Assembly (NCBI GenBank): GCA_017442825.1
Contig: JAFRYZ010000027.1
Location: 1-33,427, forward strand
DNA length: 33,427 nt
Direction: 5' to 3'
Source of the DNA: Prevotella sp.
GTDB taxonomy: Bacteria; Bacteroidota; Bacteroidia; Bacteroidales; Bacteroidaceae
The position numbers and the translations under genes are program-made. The notes under the pieces are model-generated. The model was not told the origin of the DNA and ran no database searches. It saw only the letters and a program-made list of their open reading frames with translations. Shown one piece after another: positions 24,847 through 33,304 of this stretch (positions within the stretch are counted from its first letter, which is position 1; every line of letters begins with the position of its first letter).

Positions 24847-24892
24847 CGACACCAAATAGACAATTTGTGATACTAACCTAATACATATTACC

Positions 24893-26230
24893 ATGGAAGT
24901 AGAGAAAATCATGCAGGATCTGGAGCAGAAGCATCCAGGCGAATTGGAGTATTTGCAGGCCGTACGCGAAGTTTTGATCTCTGTCAAGGATGTCTATAAC
25001 CAGCATCCTGAGTTCGAAAAAGCCAAAATCATCGAACGCCTCGTCGAACCTGAGCGCGTCATCACCTTCCGTGTGCCGTGGGTGGACGACAAAGGAGAAG
25101 TACATGTCAACATCGGCTACCGTGTACAGTTCAACAGCGCTATCGGTCCCTATAAGGGCGGACTGCGTTTCCACTCGTCGGTCAACCTCAGCATCCTGAA
25201 GTTTCTCGGATTTGAACAGACATTCAAGAACGCACTCACCACACTGCCGATGGGTGGCGGCAAAGGCGGTTCCGACTTCTCCATCCGCGGCCGCTCCGAT
25301 GCCGAGGTGATGCGTTTCTGTCAGGCGTTTATGACCGAGTTATACCGCCATATCGGACCCGACGAGGATGTGCCGGCAGGCGACATCGGCGTAGGCGGAC
25401 GCGAAATAGGCTATCTCTTCGGCATGTACAAGAAGCTAAAGCATCAGTTCCAAGGTGTCCTCACAGGCAAGGGACTGGAATATGGCGGTTCACGCATACG
25501 TCCGGAGGCAACAGGCTACGGTGCCATCTACTTCGTCAACCACATGCTGGCAACACGCGGCATCGACATCAAGGGCAAGACCGTCGCCCTGTCGGGCTTC
25601 GGCAATGTGGCATGGGGCGCAGCAAAGAAAGCTACGCAACTGGGCGCCAAGGTCATCACCATCAGCGGTCCCGACGGTTACATCCACGACCCTGCCGGTC
25701 TCGACGAGGAGAAGATTGCCTACATGCTCGAACTGCGTGCCAGCGGCAACGACATCTGCCAGCCCTACGAAGAGGAGTTCAGCGGTTCGGTGTTCTATGC
25801 AGACAAGAAACCATGGGAACAACAGGCCGACATCTACCTGCCTTGTGCTACACAGAACGAGTTGAACGACGCTGATGCCGACCAGATTCTTGCCAACAAC
25901 CCCATCTGCATTGCAGAGGTGTCTAACATGGGCTGCACGGCAGAGGCAGCCGAGAAGTTCGTCGCTGCCAAGGCTCTCTTCGCGCCAGGCAAGGCTGTCA
26001 ATGCCGGCGGTGTCTCAACCAGCGGACTGGAGATGACGCAGAACTCCATGCGCCTGACATGGAGCGACCGTGAGGTGGACGACAAACTGCATTACATCAT
26101 GCACTCCATCCACGAGCAGTGCGTCAAGTACGGAAAACAGCCCGACGGCTACATCGACTATGTCAAGGGAGCCAACATTGCCGGCTTCATGAAAGTGGCT
26201 AAAGCCATGCTGGCACAGGGGATTGTGTGA
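24893..26230 (+). CDS. gdhA: Glutamate dehydrogenase
   Basis: The enzyme joins 2-oxoglutarate and ammonium to give glutamate, usually with NADPH in this family. The 445-residue length and the motifs GPYKGGLRFH, LPMGGGKGG (catalytic Lys region), DVPAGDIGVGGREIGYLFG and the Rossmann motif LSGFGNVAWGAA fit the hexameric GDH family. CATQNELN and NAGGVSTSGLEMTQN are also present. With the amt-pyrG-PurF-asnB cluster at the left, it supports ammonium assimilation as a theme of this stretch. It has its own strong promoter; an RlpA-like gene follows on the same strand after 75 bases of repetitive spacer. Confidence 0.97.
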   Translation: MEVEKIMQDLEQKHPGELEYLQAVREVLISVKDVYNQHPEFEKAKIIERLVEPERVITFRVPWVDDKGEVHVNIGYRVQFNSAIGPYKGGLRFHSSVNLSILKFLGFEQTFKNALTTLPMGGGKGGSDFSIRGRSDAEVMRFCQAFMTELYRHIGPDEDVPAGDIGVGGREIGYLFGMYKKLKHQFQGVLTGKGLEYGGSRIRPEATGYGAIYFVNHMLATRGIDIKGKTVALSGFGNVAWGAAKKATQLGAKVITISGPDGYIHDPAGLDEEKIAYMLELRASGNDICQPYEEEFSGSVFYADKKPWEQQADIYLPCATQNELNDADADQILANNPICIAEVSNMGCTAEAAEKFVAAKALFAPGKAVNAGGVSTSGLEMTQNSMRLTWSDREVDDKLHYIMHSIHEQCVKYGKQPDGYIDYVKGANIAGFMKVAKAMLAQGIV

Positions 26231-26235
26231 TAATG

Positions 26236-26288
26236 GACAATTGATAATTGATAATTGACAATTCACCCCCTTTAGGGGGCTGGGGGGC
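26236..26288. repeat. ATTGATAATTGACAATT tandem plus CCCCCTTTAGGGGG hairpin
   Basis: Overlapping ATTGATA/ATTGACA units fill 26236-26263, followed by the perfect inverted repeat CCCCC-TTTA-GGGGG (26266-26279) and a G-rich stretch. There is no clean T-run, so its role as a gdhA terminator is uncertain. It looks like a dispersed Prevotella-type intergenic repeat. Confidence 0.65.
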
Positions 26289-26305
26289 TTTCAATTCATA
26301 ATTGA

Positions 26306-26920
26306 ATGGAAATAACAACAGAAAGATGGCGACGGAAACTATTGGCGAAAATCCCTTTCGCCATTTTTCTGTTTGTAGCCATACCCTCATGGGCACAGGA
26401 CACGGAAGGGAAGGCTTCCTACTATCACAACTCGCTGCACGGACGCAGGATGAGCAACGGACAGCCTTACGACAAGAACAAGATGACATGTGCTCACCGC
26501 ACGCTGCCATTCGGCACGAAGCTGCGCGTCACCAACCCTACCAACGGCCGACAGGTCATCGTCGAGGTGACCGACCGCGGACCGTTTGTCCGGGGTCGCA
26601 TCATCGACCTCTCCTATGCTGCCGCACGCGAGCTGGGCACGCTGATGGCAGGCGTCGGACTGGTACAAATTGAAATCCTTCCCAACGACATCGAACTGCC
26701 TTACATGGCAACAGATAACACCCTCGACATGGAAACCATCGAATATGGCGCTGCCGGGGTCTGCTATGAGTTCATACCGGAATGGAAGAAGGAAAAGAAA
26801 ACCAACGCGCAAACTACGACAACACCTCCGGCAGAACCCAGACGCAAGCCTGTGGAAACCAAGAAAGAAGCCAGTCGCTTATGGACCGACTTCTTTCGTC
26901 AGCTGCGTTCTACCCACTAA
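26306..26920 (+). CDS. RlpA-like double-psi beta-barrel protein, secreted
   Basis: The 204-residue protein has an N-terminal signal segment (AIFLFVAIPSWAQ after a basic n-region). A double-psi beta-barrel (RlpA) domain follows at about residues 36-125, with GKASYYHNSLHGRRMSNG, TCAHRTLPFGTKLRVTN and EVTDRGPFVRGRIIDLS, the last holding the expected catalytic aspartate. RlpA proteins are lytic transglycosylases or rare-lipoprotein-A-type wall proteins. The C-terminal 60 residues are low-complexity and basic (K, T, P rich), and no SPOR domain is visible. There is no lipobox cysteine, so it is probably periplasmic. It converges with the glycine-zipper lipoprotein gene only 6 bases away. Confidence 0.85.
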   Translation: MEITTERWRRKLLAKIPFAIFLFVAIPSWAQDTEGKASYYHNSLHGRRMSNGQPYDKNKMTCAHRTLPFGTKLRVTNPTNGRQVIVEVTDRGPFVRGRIIDLSYAAARELGTLMAGVGLVQIEILPNDIELPYMATDNTLDMETIEYGAAGVCYEFIPEWKKEKKTNAQTTTTPPAEPRRKPVETKKEASRLWTDFFRQLRSTH

Positions 26921-26926
26921 TCATTT

Positions 26927-27403
26927 TTAGAACTCTATGCGGTCATCTCCGCTATTCGTCTCATCGACAACAGGCTGATGGTGGTTGTTGCCGCTGCTCT
27001 GGAAGTCGCGGGCATTGTAGCTCGGCACATCACGAGCCGTACTCGGCGACGACGGAGCACGATAGCTGTCATTAGAGTAGCGAACTCGGTCGGCATTCTC
27101 CCTGGCATAAGGATTGAAGCCACGCGCCTTGTTCTCCTGCACGCGCCTGTAGTGCTCGTGCACCTCGCGGCGGTCTCTGTCGTCAGCTTCCTGTCCGATG
27201 GCTGCACCGAGAATGGCACCACCAGCCATGCCGACAATCGCTCCTACATCCGAACCACGCCAGCCGCCGGCGATGCCGCCTACAGCCGAACCTAATATTG
27301 AACCGAGACCGGCACCGGCATAGGCGCCTGCTCCTGCATACGTTCCGCAACTGCTCAGAAGGAGCACGAGGGCGGTCACTGATAATACCATTGTCTTTTT
27401 CAT
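26927..27403 (-). CDS. Glycine-zipper lipoprotein
   Basis: The 158-residue protein has a lipoprotein signal MKKTMVLSVTALVLLLSSC (Cys19). A glycine-zipper segment follows at about residues 28-70, with repeated GxxxG spacing (GLGSILGSAVGGIAGG, GAIVGMAGGAILGAAIG), as in outer-membrane YMGG/Gly-zipper_2 proteins. The C-terminal half is charged and polar (EADDRDRREVHEHYRR, then S, N, P-rich) and looks disordered. Such proteins insert in or span the outer membrane; no enzyme activity is expected. It has a good promoter on the minus strand at 27433-27463. Confidence 0.82.
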   Translation of the reverse strand: MKKTMVLSVTALVLLLSSCGTYAGAGAYAGAGLGSILGSAVGGIAGGWRGSDVGAIVGMAGGAILGAAIGQEADDRDRREVHEHYRRVQENKARGFNPYARENADRVRYSNDSYRAPSSPSTARDVPSYNARDFQSSGNNHHQPVVDETNSGDDRIEF

Positions 27404-27432
27404 ATCTTTACCCTTTCTATTATTCTACGATG

Positions 27433-27463
27433 CAAAAGTATGAAGAAAAAAACAACCAGCAAA
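27433..27463 (-). promoter_or_regulatory. Promoter of the glycine-zipper lipoprotein gene
   Basis: On the minus strand TTTG (27460-27463), 19 bases, then TACTTTTG (27433-27440) match the Bacteroidetes consensus exactly. Confidence 0.75.
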
Positions 27464-27507
27464 AACCTTTTTCCCTATTTTGCAGTAGGAAAATCCCTAT
27501 ATTTGTT

Positions 27508-27515
27508 TATCTTTG
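27508..27515 (+). promoter_or_regulatory. -7 element directly before the M15 peptidase ATG
   Basis: TATCTTTG followed by CACCC ends only five bases before the ATG at 27521. If used, transcription would start at or just after the ATG, giving a leaderless mRNA or forcing use of a downstream ATG such as 27554. No clear -33 box at ideal spacing is seen. Confidence 0.5.
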
Positions 27516-27520
27516 CACCC

Positions 27521-28258
27521 ATGCAGACATTCAACCTCCACAAAATTATCGCAATGTTGCTGCTCCTCACGGTAGCCGCAATAGGTATGGCACAAGAGAA
27601 GATGGGCGGCTATAAGCCCATAGAGCAATGGGAACCGGGCATTCGCGTCAGCCAAGACGACGTGAAGCGCCTCGGCATGAACTTCTTCTTCCGGGCAGAA
27701 CCCATCCCCGACCATGTTTTCCAACGCATGCAGGGAAAGTCCTACCCCAAGGACTGCCCCATCCCACGCAAAAACCTGCGCTACCTGCGCCTGATGCATG
27801 TTCGGGAAGACGGAAAGGCATGGACGGGAGAGATGGTGTGCAACAAATCCATTGCCAAAGACCTGGTGGACATCTTCCGCGAACTCTACCAGCAGCGCTA
27901 CCCCATCGAACGCATGCTGCTCATCGACGACTTCAATGCCAACGACGAGCAGTCCATGTCCAACAACAACTCTTCCTGTTTCTGCTACCGCACCATCGCC
28001 AATAAGAAAAAACTCTCGAAGCATGCCCAAGGCTTAGCTGTGGACATCAATACCCTCTACAACCCCTATTACATCGACCGCAGCAACGGCACCCGCTTCA
28101 TACAGCCCGCAACGGGTGCCCCCTACTGCGACCGCACCAAGTCCTTCCCCTACAAAATCGACAAGGGCGACCTTTGCTACCGTCTCTTCATCAGCCACGG
28201 CTTCCGCTGGGGTGGCGAGTGGCACAGCTGCAAAGACTTCCAACATTTCGAGAAGTAA
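27521..28258 (+). CDS. M15-type (VanY/D-Ala-D-Ala carboxypeptidase-like) peptidase
   Basis: The protein has a signal segment (KIIAMLLLLTVAAIGMAQ) and about 225 mature residues. The zinc-peptidase motif SKHAQGLAVDIN fits the SxHxxGxAxD signature of M15 peptidases, and the distal KDFQHFE supplies the third zinc ligand. WGGEWHSC lies in the region where the catalytic glutamate is expected. These enzymes trim peptidoglycan peptides in the periplasm. I prefer ATG 27521 over 27440, because a promoter-like -7 element lies between them and the longer N-terminus is low-complexity. 27554 is possible if the mRNA is leaderless. The gene converges with a nucleotidyltransferase gene at a shared hairpin. 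Confidence 0.85.
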   Translation: MQTFNLHKIIAMLLLLTVAAIGMAQEKMGGYKPIEQWEPGIRVSQDDVKRLGMNFFFRAEPIPDHVFQRMQGKSYPKDCPIPRKNLRYLRLMHVREDGKAWTGEMVCNKSIAKDLVDIFRELYQQRYPIERMLLIDDFNANDEQSMSNNNSSCFCYRTIANKKKLSKHAQGLAVDINTLYNPYYIDRSNGTRFIQPATGAPYCDRTKSFPYKIDKGDLCYRLFISHGFRWGGEWHSCKDFQHFEK

Positions 28259-28296
28259 AAAAAACGAAGACGCCAGGCATTCAGCTTGGCGTCTTC
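28256..28296. terminator. Hairpin terminator between the M15 peptidase and nucleotidyltransferase genes
   Basis: The perfect stem GAAGACGCCA / TGGCGTCTTC (28266-28275 and 28287-28296) has an A-tract at 28257-28264, a U-tract for minus-strand transcripts. It overlaps the 3' end of the nucleotidyltransferase coding sequence (stop at 28281). On the plus strand only a short TTCTT follows. Confidence 0.8.
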
Positions 28297-29408
28297 TTAA
28301 ATAGGTAAGGTATTCTTTTCCAATAGTAAGAACTGTAGATGGCGAAGGACTCCCGTGGCGACAACGCCATCGTTCTGATATGAATCCGTAACGTATAGAC
28401 CAGCATGCGCCATTTACGCAACAGCCCTTTGCCGGCATGTTGTTCTGCATACGTCTTGCGGTCGTTTTGTCCAAAACGTCCACTCTCCAACACCATACGC
28501 TCGACAAGTCGATATGCTCTCTTGTAGCGGTTGCTGAACAACGGAAACTCTTGCTCTGGCAACCCCAGTAAGCCGGTGAGCATCTTTCCAAGCACCTGCC
28601 AGGCTCGCAACAAGTCAGCTTCGCGCAGCAAACGTTCCAACTCTTCTTGGTCTATATCGTCATGACAATGGTGCAAAATCAATGCCCAGTCGCAAAGTTG
28701 GCGCAACCCAATCCCGCCTTTCATTAAATGGAGCCAGATGTGAACGAAGACGAACACCAGTTCAAACATTTGGGAAGGAACCAAGACCGCACAACCGTCT
28801 ATCTCCACCCGCCTGCTGTTGTCTATGCGAAGTTCGCGTGACTCCCACTGCGCCAAGACTCTTGTTGTTTTCCGCTTATAACGGTTGATGGCAAACCTGT
28901 GCAACTCAAGTTCCACCCCCTTCATTTCCAAATTCAAGTGCTTGGCACTCTTATCCCTATAGCTGTCAGGCTCGGCATACGGCATCAGAATCTCTGCAGC
29001 ACGCTGAGCCTCACTGCCCAGAAAGACATCGATATCGCCGGCAGTACGCAACTCGGGGCGTGGATAGAAACGTGCCACACCTTGTCCTTTCAGCAGAATC
29101 GGAGAGAGTCCTTCATGCGCTAACAGCTGTTGCACCTCCGCCAGCACCTTATTGATGTGTTGGTTTTGCTGAATGGCATTAAACTGACCTTTCATGCAGG
29201 CATCCTCCATGTCTTCTGGCAAGTCGGTTCCCGTTAGGTCAGCCCACCGAAGTATCGTTGCAGCCACCAAGCCCCAGACCGCCTTCTTCTCGCTCAGTAT
29301 GCGGATAGCGTGCCAGTCGGTCTCAGCCGACAGCAATCCGCCATCGTCATCCTGCTGCCAGAGTGCCATACGCACCAGGCACAGCATCTGTCTCTCTACT
29401 TTGGTCAT
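28281..29408 (-). CDS. Uncharacterised nucleotidyltransferase family protein (NTP_transf_5 type)
   Basis: The protein of about 375 residues contains ILLKGQGVARFYPRPELRTAGDIDVFL, the GDIDVF part resembling the metal-binding D-x-D of the nucleotidyltransferase fold. It matches what I know of the Bacteroidetes-rich NTP_transf_5 family (PF14907). Function is unknown; relatives often lie near polysaccharide or lasso-type gene clusters. The rest is helical with several H and W residues (FVHIWLHLMKGGIGLRQLCDW). I chose the ATG at 29408 (MTKVERQML), because the longer 387-residue frame has a weak start. No cysteine clusters or signal peptide are seen. Confidence 0.72.
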   Translation of the reverse strand: MTKVERQMLCLVRMALWQQDDDGGLLSAETDWHAIRILSEKKAVWGLVAATILRWADLTGTDLPEDMEDACMKGQFNAIQQNQHINKVLAEVQQLLAHEGLSPILLKGQGVARFYPRPELRTAGDIDVFLGSEAQRAAEILMPYAEPDSYRDKSAKHLNLEMKGVELELHRFAINRYKRKTTRVLAQWESRELRIDNSRRVEIDGCAVLVPSQMFELVFVFVHIWLHLMKGGIGLRQLCDWALILHHCHDDIDQEELERLLREADLLRAWQVLGKMLTGLLGLPEQEFPLFSNRYKRAYRLVERMVLESGRFGQNDRKTYAEQHAGKGLLRKWRMLVYTLRIHIRTMALSPRESFAIYSSYYWKRIPYLFKKTPS

Positions 29409-29413
29409 GGGCG

Positions 29414-29421
29414 CGAAGATA
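29414..29421 (-). promoter_or_regulatory. Possible -7 element for the nucleotidyltransferase gene
   Basis: The minus strand reads TATCTTCG, one mismatch from TAnnTTTG, five bases before the ATG at 29408. The arrangement is like the one before the M15 peptidase. Confidence 0.35.
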
Positions 29422-29493
29422 CTCAATTTTATCGGGTTGGACAAACAGGTTTCTTTAAAATTGTTTTCTCTTCATAAAAACATACGGATTTTC

Positions 29494-29524
29494 TTTGTAC
29501 CTTCAACAACTTTTGCTATTTTTG
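29494..29524 (+). promoter_or_regulatory. Pectinesterase promoter
   Basis: TTTG at 29494-29497, a 19-base spacer and TATTTTTG at 29517-29524 match the Bacteroidetes promoter. A leader of about 75 AT-rich bases precedes the ATG. Confidence 0.72.
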
Positions 29525-29605
29525 CAACCATATTTCGAACACTCAAACTTCTAACCAATATCATTGTTTTTTTAACTTTATCATAATTATTAACCAAATT
29601 CATTT

Positions 29606-32600
29606 ATGAAACAAAACTATCTATTCAAGACGTTGCTCCTGTTATTAGCTATAATGGGGGTGACAACAGTGAATGCGCAGTCCTATGACAATGAGGACTT
29701 CAGCGTCACGTGGAGCATGGCGAATGGTGACATTAGCACTGGTTCTGCATCTATAGAAGGTGTCATCGCACAAGATTCATGGTCGAAGAGCAGTAAGATT
29801 AACGTAAACTCAACTTCTGCTTATGGTGGAAACACTATTACAAAATTCGAGCCGACTGCAGACCACAACCCTAGAGTGGAAAGAAATGCAGACTACTATG
29901 TAGAATGGACATTTACACCTGCTGCTGGTTTTACCTTCACTCCGACTGGTGTATCCTTCGATGCTGTAAAATGTGGAACTGGCGATCCATCAATTGACGT
30001 TGACTTTACGGATGGAGCCGGTGTTACCGAGCAGCTTGCAACAAACACAGCCATTAATAGAGACGGTAATGGCGACCCTGCTATTAACCACTCATATACG
30101 CTCACGACCGCTAACAGTGCTTCAGGAAATGCGGTAAAACTCCGTATTTACATAGGAAAAATAAAGGTTGGCAAGCAAATTGCCTTTGGTCGGGTTGTTA
30201 TCACTGGCAAACTCAATGGTTCACTTCAGACTTACACTACCGTCTATAACCTCGCTACCGCTATCGCTGCCAATGGAAACATTGAAGGCGGAACGGGCAG
30301 TTTAGACCCGACAAGTGCCGACGAAGCTGCTAATGCTCCTCAAATCCAGGTAGATGCTACAAGCGGTAAGTTAGGAGCCAATGGCGACTGGGCACAAATC
30401 AATGAGAACACCGTTTTGACACTCCCCGGCGTTCCCGCAGGAGCTACCCTCACATTTGTACTTTACAACACTACGGCACTAACCATCAATGGTGCTGCCT
30501 ATCAGAATGGCGATACCTATTCCCCCACAAAGGACGAGAATGTGGTCATGACCTGTACAACCAGTGGCTACATCAAGACCATCACCGTTGAAGGTCCGGC
30601 ATTCGTTGAGCCTATTGCTTCCGACGGTTATACCCATACATGGTATTTCGGCAAGAGCAACGGCGCACCAGAATTCGCATTACAAGGCTCTGCCGAATAT
30701 GAATACACCGTAGATGAGAAATCACTGATCATCAACACCGACAAAGGTAAGTTGAACAATGCCAGCCGTACAGACCAGTGGTCACAGTGTAACAATGGTA
30801 CATTGTTCAAGATTCCTGTCTATGCTGGTTCCAAACTTTCTTGGGGCAGATATGCTACAGGTAGCGATGCAGGTTTCACCGTTGACGGTCAGCTGTTCAA
30901 CACCTCTTATATTGCTACCGAGGAAGGCACCGTTGAACTTACTGCTAAGGACATCAGCTACCTCAGCTATATCAAGATTGAACCTGTTGACCTTTACGAA
31001 GTCACAGGTACTGTTACCGGCGGCAGCGTAGATGGTGCCAATATGATTCTGACAGCTGCAGGCAACGGACAGGCTTACACGGCGGCTATTGCTTCTAGTG
31101 CTTTCAATGCGAAAGTTCCTGCCGACACCTATACCTTCAGCCTCAGCAATGATGTCAACTATGTTGTCAGTGCTCCAGAGAGCCAGCTCATCAATGCTGA
31201 GAACAACTCTGTTGACATCACCATCATCGAAGCTCAGCCACAGACCATAACAGGTCAGATTACCAATGCTCCTGCCGAAGCGTTTACGCTGACCTTCACC
31301 GGTGCTTCAAATACTGAGAACGTGCAGTGTGAGGCTGGTGCAACAACTTACAGCGTTACCCTCAACCCCGACACCTATACCATCAGTTCTTCTGTCGGAA
31401 CACTGTCACCCCTCTCTCAGGCAAGCTTCAAGGTGCTGAAAGACGCTGTCACCTTCAACATCTACTATCCAGAGGCTGCTGTTCCTGCTGCTACACAGCA
31501 GGAGATTACCGTTGACAAGAACGCTACCGTTGCTGCCAACGTCTATAACACCGTTACCGATGCTCTTGCTGCTGCCAAGGCTGGCAACATCTCTGCACCG
31601 GTTATTACACTGACCAGCGGTCAGACCTATCAAGAGCAGGTCATCGTCGATATGGCTAACGTTACGTTAAAGACCAGCGGCACCGAAAAAGCCACCATCA
31701 CCTGGTACTACGGCATCGGCTACACTTACTACAGCCTCGGTGAGAACGGTTACTATGACAAAGACCGCGCCAACACGCGCAACTCTATCATCATGAAGGA
31801 TCCGCAACGTTGGGGAGCTACTGTCCTCGTAACCAGGAATGGTACGAACTTCAAGGCAGAGAACATCATTTTCGAAAACAGCTTCAACCAGCGCTATACT
31901 GCAGAAGAAGTTGTTGACGGTGTTCGTCCTAACGGCGCACAACAAATTACCTACGACCGCACTCTGACTTCGGGTGAGGCTGGCTACAAGGCTGCCGATG
32001 CCAAGGACGTTACAGAGCGTGCTGCTGCCATCGGCTTCGAAAACAATCCGACCGGCATTCAGCTTTACAATTGTACTTTCATTGGTTCGCAGGATACCTT
32101 CTACAGCAGCGGTACCATCTACGTGAAGAACTGTAACATCGTAGGTAACACCGACTACATCTTCGGTGGAGGATTTGTTGTATTCGACAAATGCGACCTG
32201 ACCATTGGCGGCTACAGCGACAAAAAGACCAGCGCTTACATCACTGCCTATAAGGATGGTACTACACTCGATGCCAACAAGAAGTATGTCTTCCGCGACT
32301 GTACCGTCAAGAAGAGTGACCGCCAATATATACTTGCCAACTTCGGACGCGACTGGGGTGGTGCTGCTTCCAGCGTTTACTTCTTCAACCTGAAGAATGA
32401 GATTGGCAACGCCCTCGAATATCATTGGCAAGACATGTCTGCAAACGGCTCTATCTCTCAGGGTACAGCCGACCTGCACATCTACGACTTCGATCCGGCC
32501 ATCAACGCCAACTACAACACGACCGGCAAGACGGGTGCCAACGTTAACGGAGTACTCACCGACGAAGTTGCCCTTGATGTCTATGCTAACGTCATTGCAA

Positions 32601-33304
32601 AACTTGGCTTCACTCCCGAGCGTATCTACGAAGACGCAGTAGAACTCGACGAGAACAGCTTCTACAACATCTGCCGCATCGCTGCCAGCGACAATGCAGA
32701 CAGAGATGTCACCGTAGCACGCACCATCGGTGCCAACAAGTGGAATACACTGGTAGTACCGTTCAACATGTCTGAGGCACAAGTGAAGGCAGCCTTCGGC
32801 AACAATGTCAAGGTGGCTAACTTCAAGGAAGGAAATGCCGAGGAAGTTGTATTCCAAACGGCTTCGGAGATTGTTGCAAATCAACCTTGCATGATCTTCG
32901 TTGAAGATGACGTTCAGGAATTCAATGCAACAGGTGTAACCTTTGCCAATGCAGAACCTGTTCAGACTATCGGCGACTGGCAGTTCGCAGGAAGCTATCA
33001 GCCTGAAAACGACATCCCTGTCAATGCCTTCTTCGTTGCAAACAACGAATGGCAGAAAGCTGAAGACGACACCAACAAGTTCCGTGCTACACGCGCGTAC
33101 CTTAATTATAATGGTGCATCAGCTGCCAAGATTAGCTTCAGAGTCATCGATGGTGACGAGGAAATCGCTACAGGCATCAATTCAATTGACAATGGACAAT
33201 CCACAATTGACAATGATGCTCCCGCTTACAACCTCGCAGGCCAGAAGGTCGGCAAAGGCTACAAGGGAGTCATGATTCAGAATGGCAAGAAAGTAGTAAA
33301 ATAA
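29606..33304 (+). CDS. Large secreted pectinesterase (CE8) with N-terminal beta domains and C-terminal anchoring tail
   Basis: The 1232-residue protein starts with a signal peptide (FKTLLLLLAIMGVTTVNAQ). Residues about 26-620 contain several beta-rich domains with no catalytic motif that I recognise. A pectin methylesterase (CE8, beta-helix) domain follows at about residues 625-965, with the catalytic-site motifs GSQDTFY (about 826-832), GNTDYIFGG (about 846-854) and FGRDWGG (about 911-917). It would remove methyl esters from homogalacturonan. Residues about 1030-1170 form another beta domain common in Prevotella surface proteins. The tail PAYNLAGQKVGKGYKGVMIQNGKKVVK resembles C-terminal sorting or anchoring tails. 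The linker before it is made from ATTGACAAT-type repeat DNA. It has its own promoter and is the last gene in the window. Confidence 0.9.
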   Translation: MKQNYLFKTLLLLLAIMGVTTVNAQSYDNEDFSVTWSMANGDISTGSASIEGVIAQDSWSKSSKINVNSTSAYGGNTITKFEPTADHNPRVERNADYYVEWTFTPAAGFTFTPTGVSFDAVKCGTGDPSIDVDFTDGAGVTEQLATNTAINRDGNGDPAINHSYTLTTANSASGNAVKLRIYIGKIKVGKQIAFGRVVITGKLNGSLQTYTTVYNLATAIAANGNIEGGTGSLDPTSADEAANAPQIQVDATSGKLGANGDWAQINENTVLTLPGVPAGATLTFVLYNTTALTINGAAYQNGDTYSPTKDENVVMTCTTSGYIKTITVEGPAFVEPIASDGYTHTWYFGKSNGAPEFALQGSAEYEYTVDEKSLIINTDKGKLNNASRTDQWSQCNNGTLFKIPVYAGSKLSWGRYATGSDAGFTVDGQLFNTSYIATEEGTVELTAKDISYLSYIKIEPVDLYEVTGTVTGGSVDGANMILTAAGNGQAYTAAIASSAFNAKVPADTYTFSLSNDVNYVVSAPESQLINAENNSVDITIIEAQPQTITGQITNAPAEAFTLTFTGASNTENVQCEAGATTYSVTLNPDTYTISSSVGTLSPLSQASFKVLKDAVTFNIYYPEAAVPAATQQEITVDKNATVAANVYNTVTDALAAAKAGNISAPVITLTSGQTYQEQVIVDMANVTLKTSGTEKATITWYYGIGYTYYSLGENGYYDKDRANTRNSIIMKDPQRWGATVLVTRNGTNFKAENIIFENSFNQRYTAEEVVDGVRPNGAQQITYDRTLTSGEAGYKAADAKDVTERAAAIGFENNPTGIQLYNCTFIGSQDTFYSSGTIYVKNCNIVGNTDYIFGGGFVVFDKCDLTIGGYSDKKTSAYITAYKDGTTLDANKKYVFRDCTVKKSDRQYILANFGRDWGGAASSVYFFNLKNEIGNALEYHWQDMSANGSISQGTADLHIYDFDPAINANYNTTGKTGANVNGVLTDEVALDVYANVIAKLGFTPERIYEDAVELDENSFYNICRIAASDNADRDVTVARTIGANKWNTLVVPFNMSEAQVKAAFGNNVKVANFKEGNAEEVVFQTASEIVANQPCMIFVEDDVQEFNATGVTFANAEPVQTIGDWQFAGSYQPENDIPVNAFFVANNEWQKAEDDTNKFRATRAYLNYNGASAAKISFRVIDGDEEIATGINSIDNGQSTIDNDAPAYNLAGQKVGKGYKGVMIQNGKKVVK
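33181..33215 (+). repeat. ATTGACAAT repeats translated as the linker of the pectinesterase
   Basis: Bases 33181-33215 contain TTGACAAT, TGGACAAT and TTGACAAT units, read as SIDNGQSTIDND. The same motif family appears in intergenic DNA at 21658-21677 and 26236-26263. A repetitive non-coding element seems to have been taken into the coding sequence. Confidence 0.7.

Noticed and set aside
26266-26279. CCCCCTTTAGGGGG as the gdhA terminator
   Set aside because: The hairpin is followed by a G-rich stretch rather than a T-run, so it is listed only as a repeat with possible terminator function.
31667-32884. A 405-residue open frame on the minus strand inside the pectinesterase gene
   Set aside because: The plus strand encodes intact CE8 motifs over the same bases. 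The minus frame has no recognisable domain and arises from codon bias.
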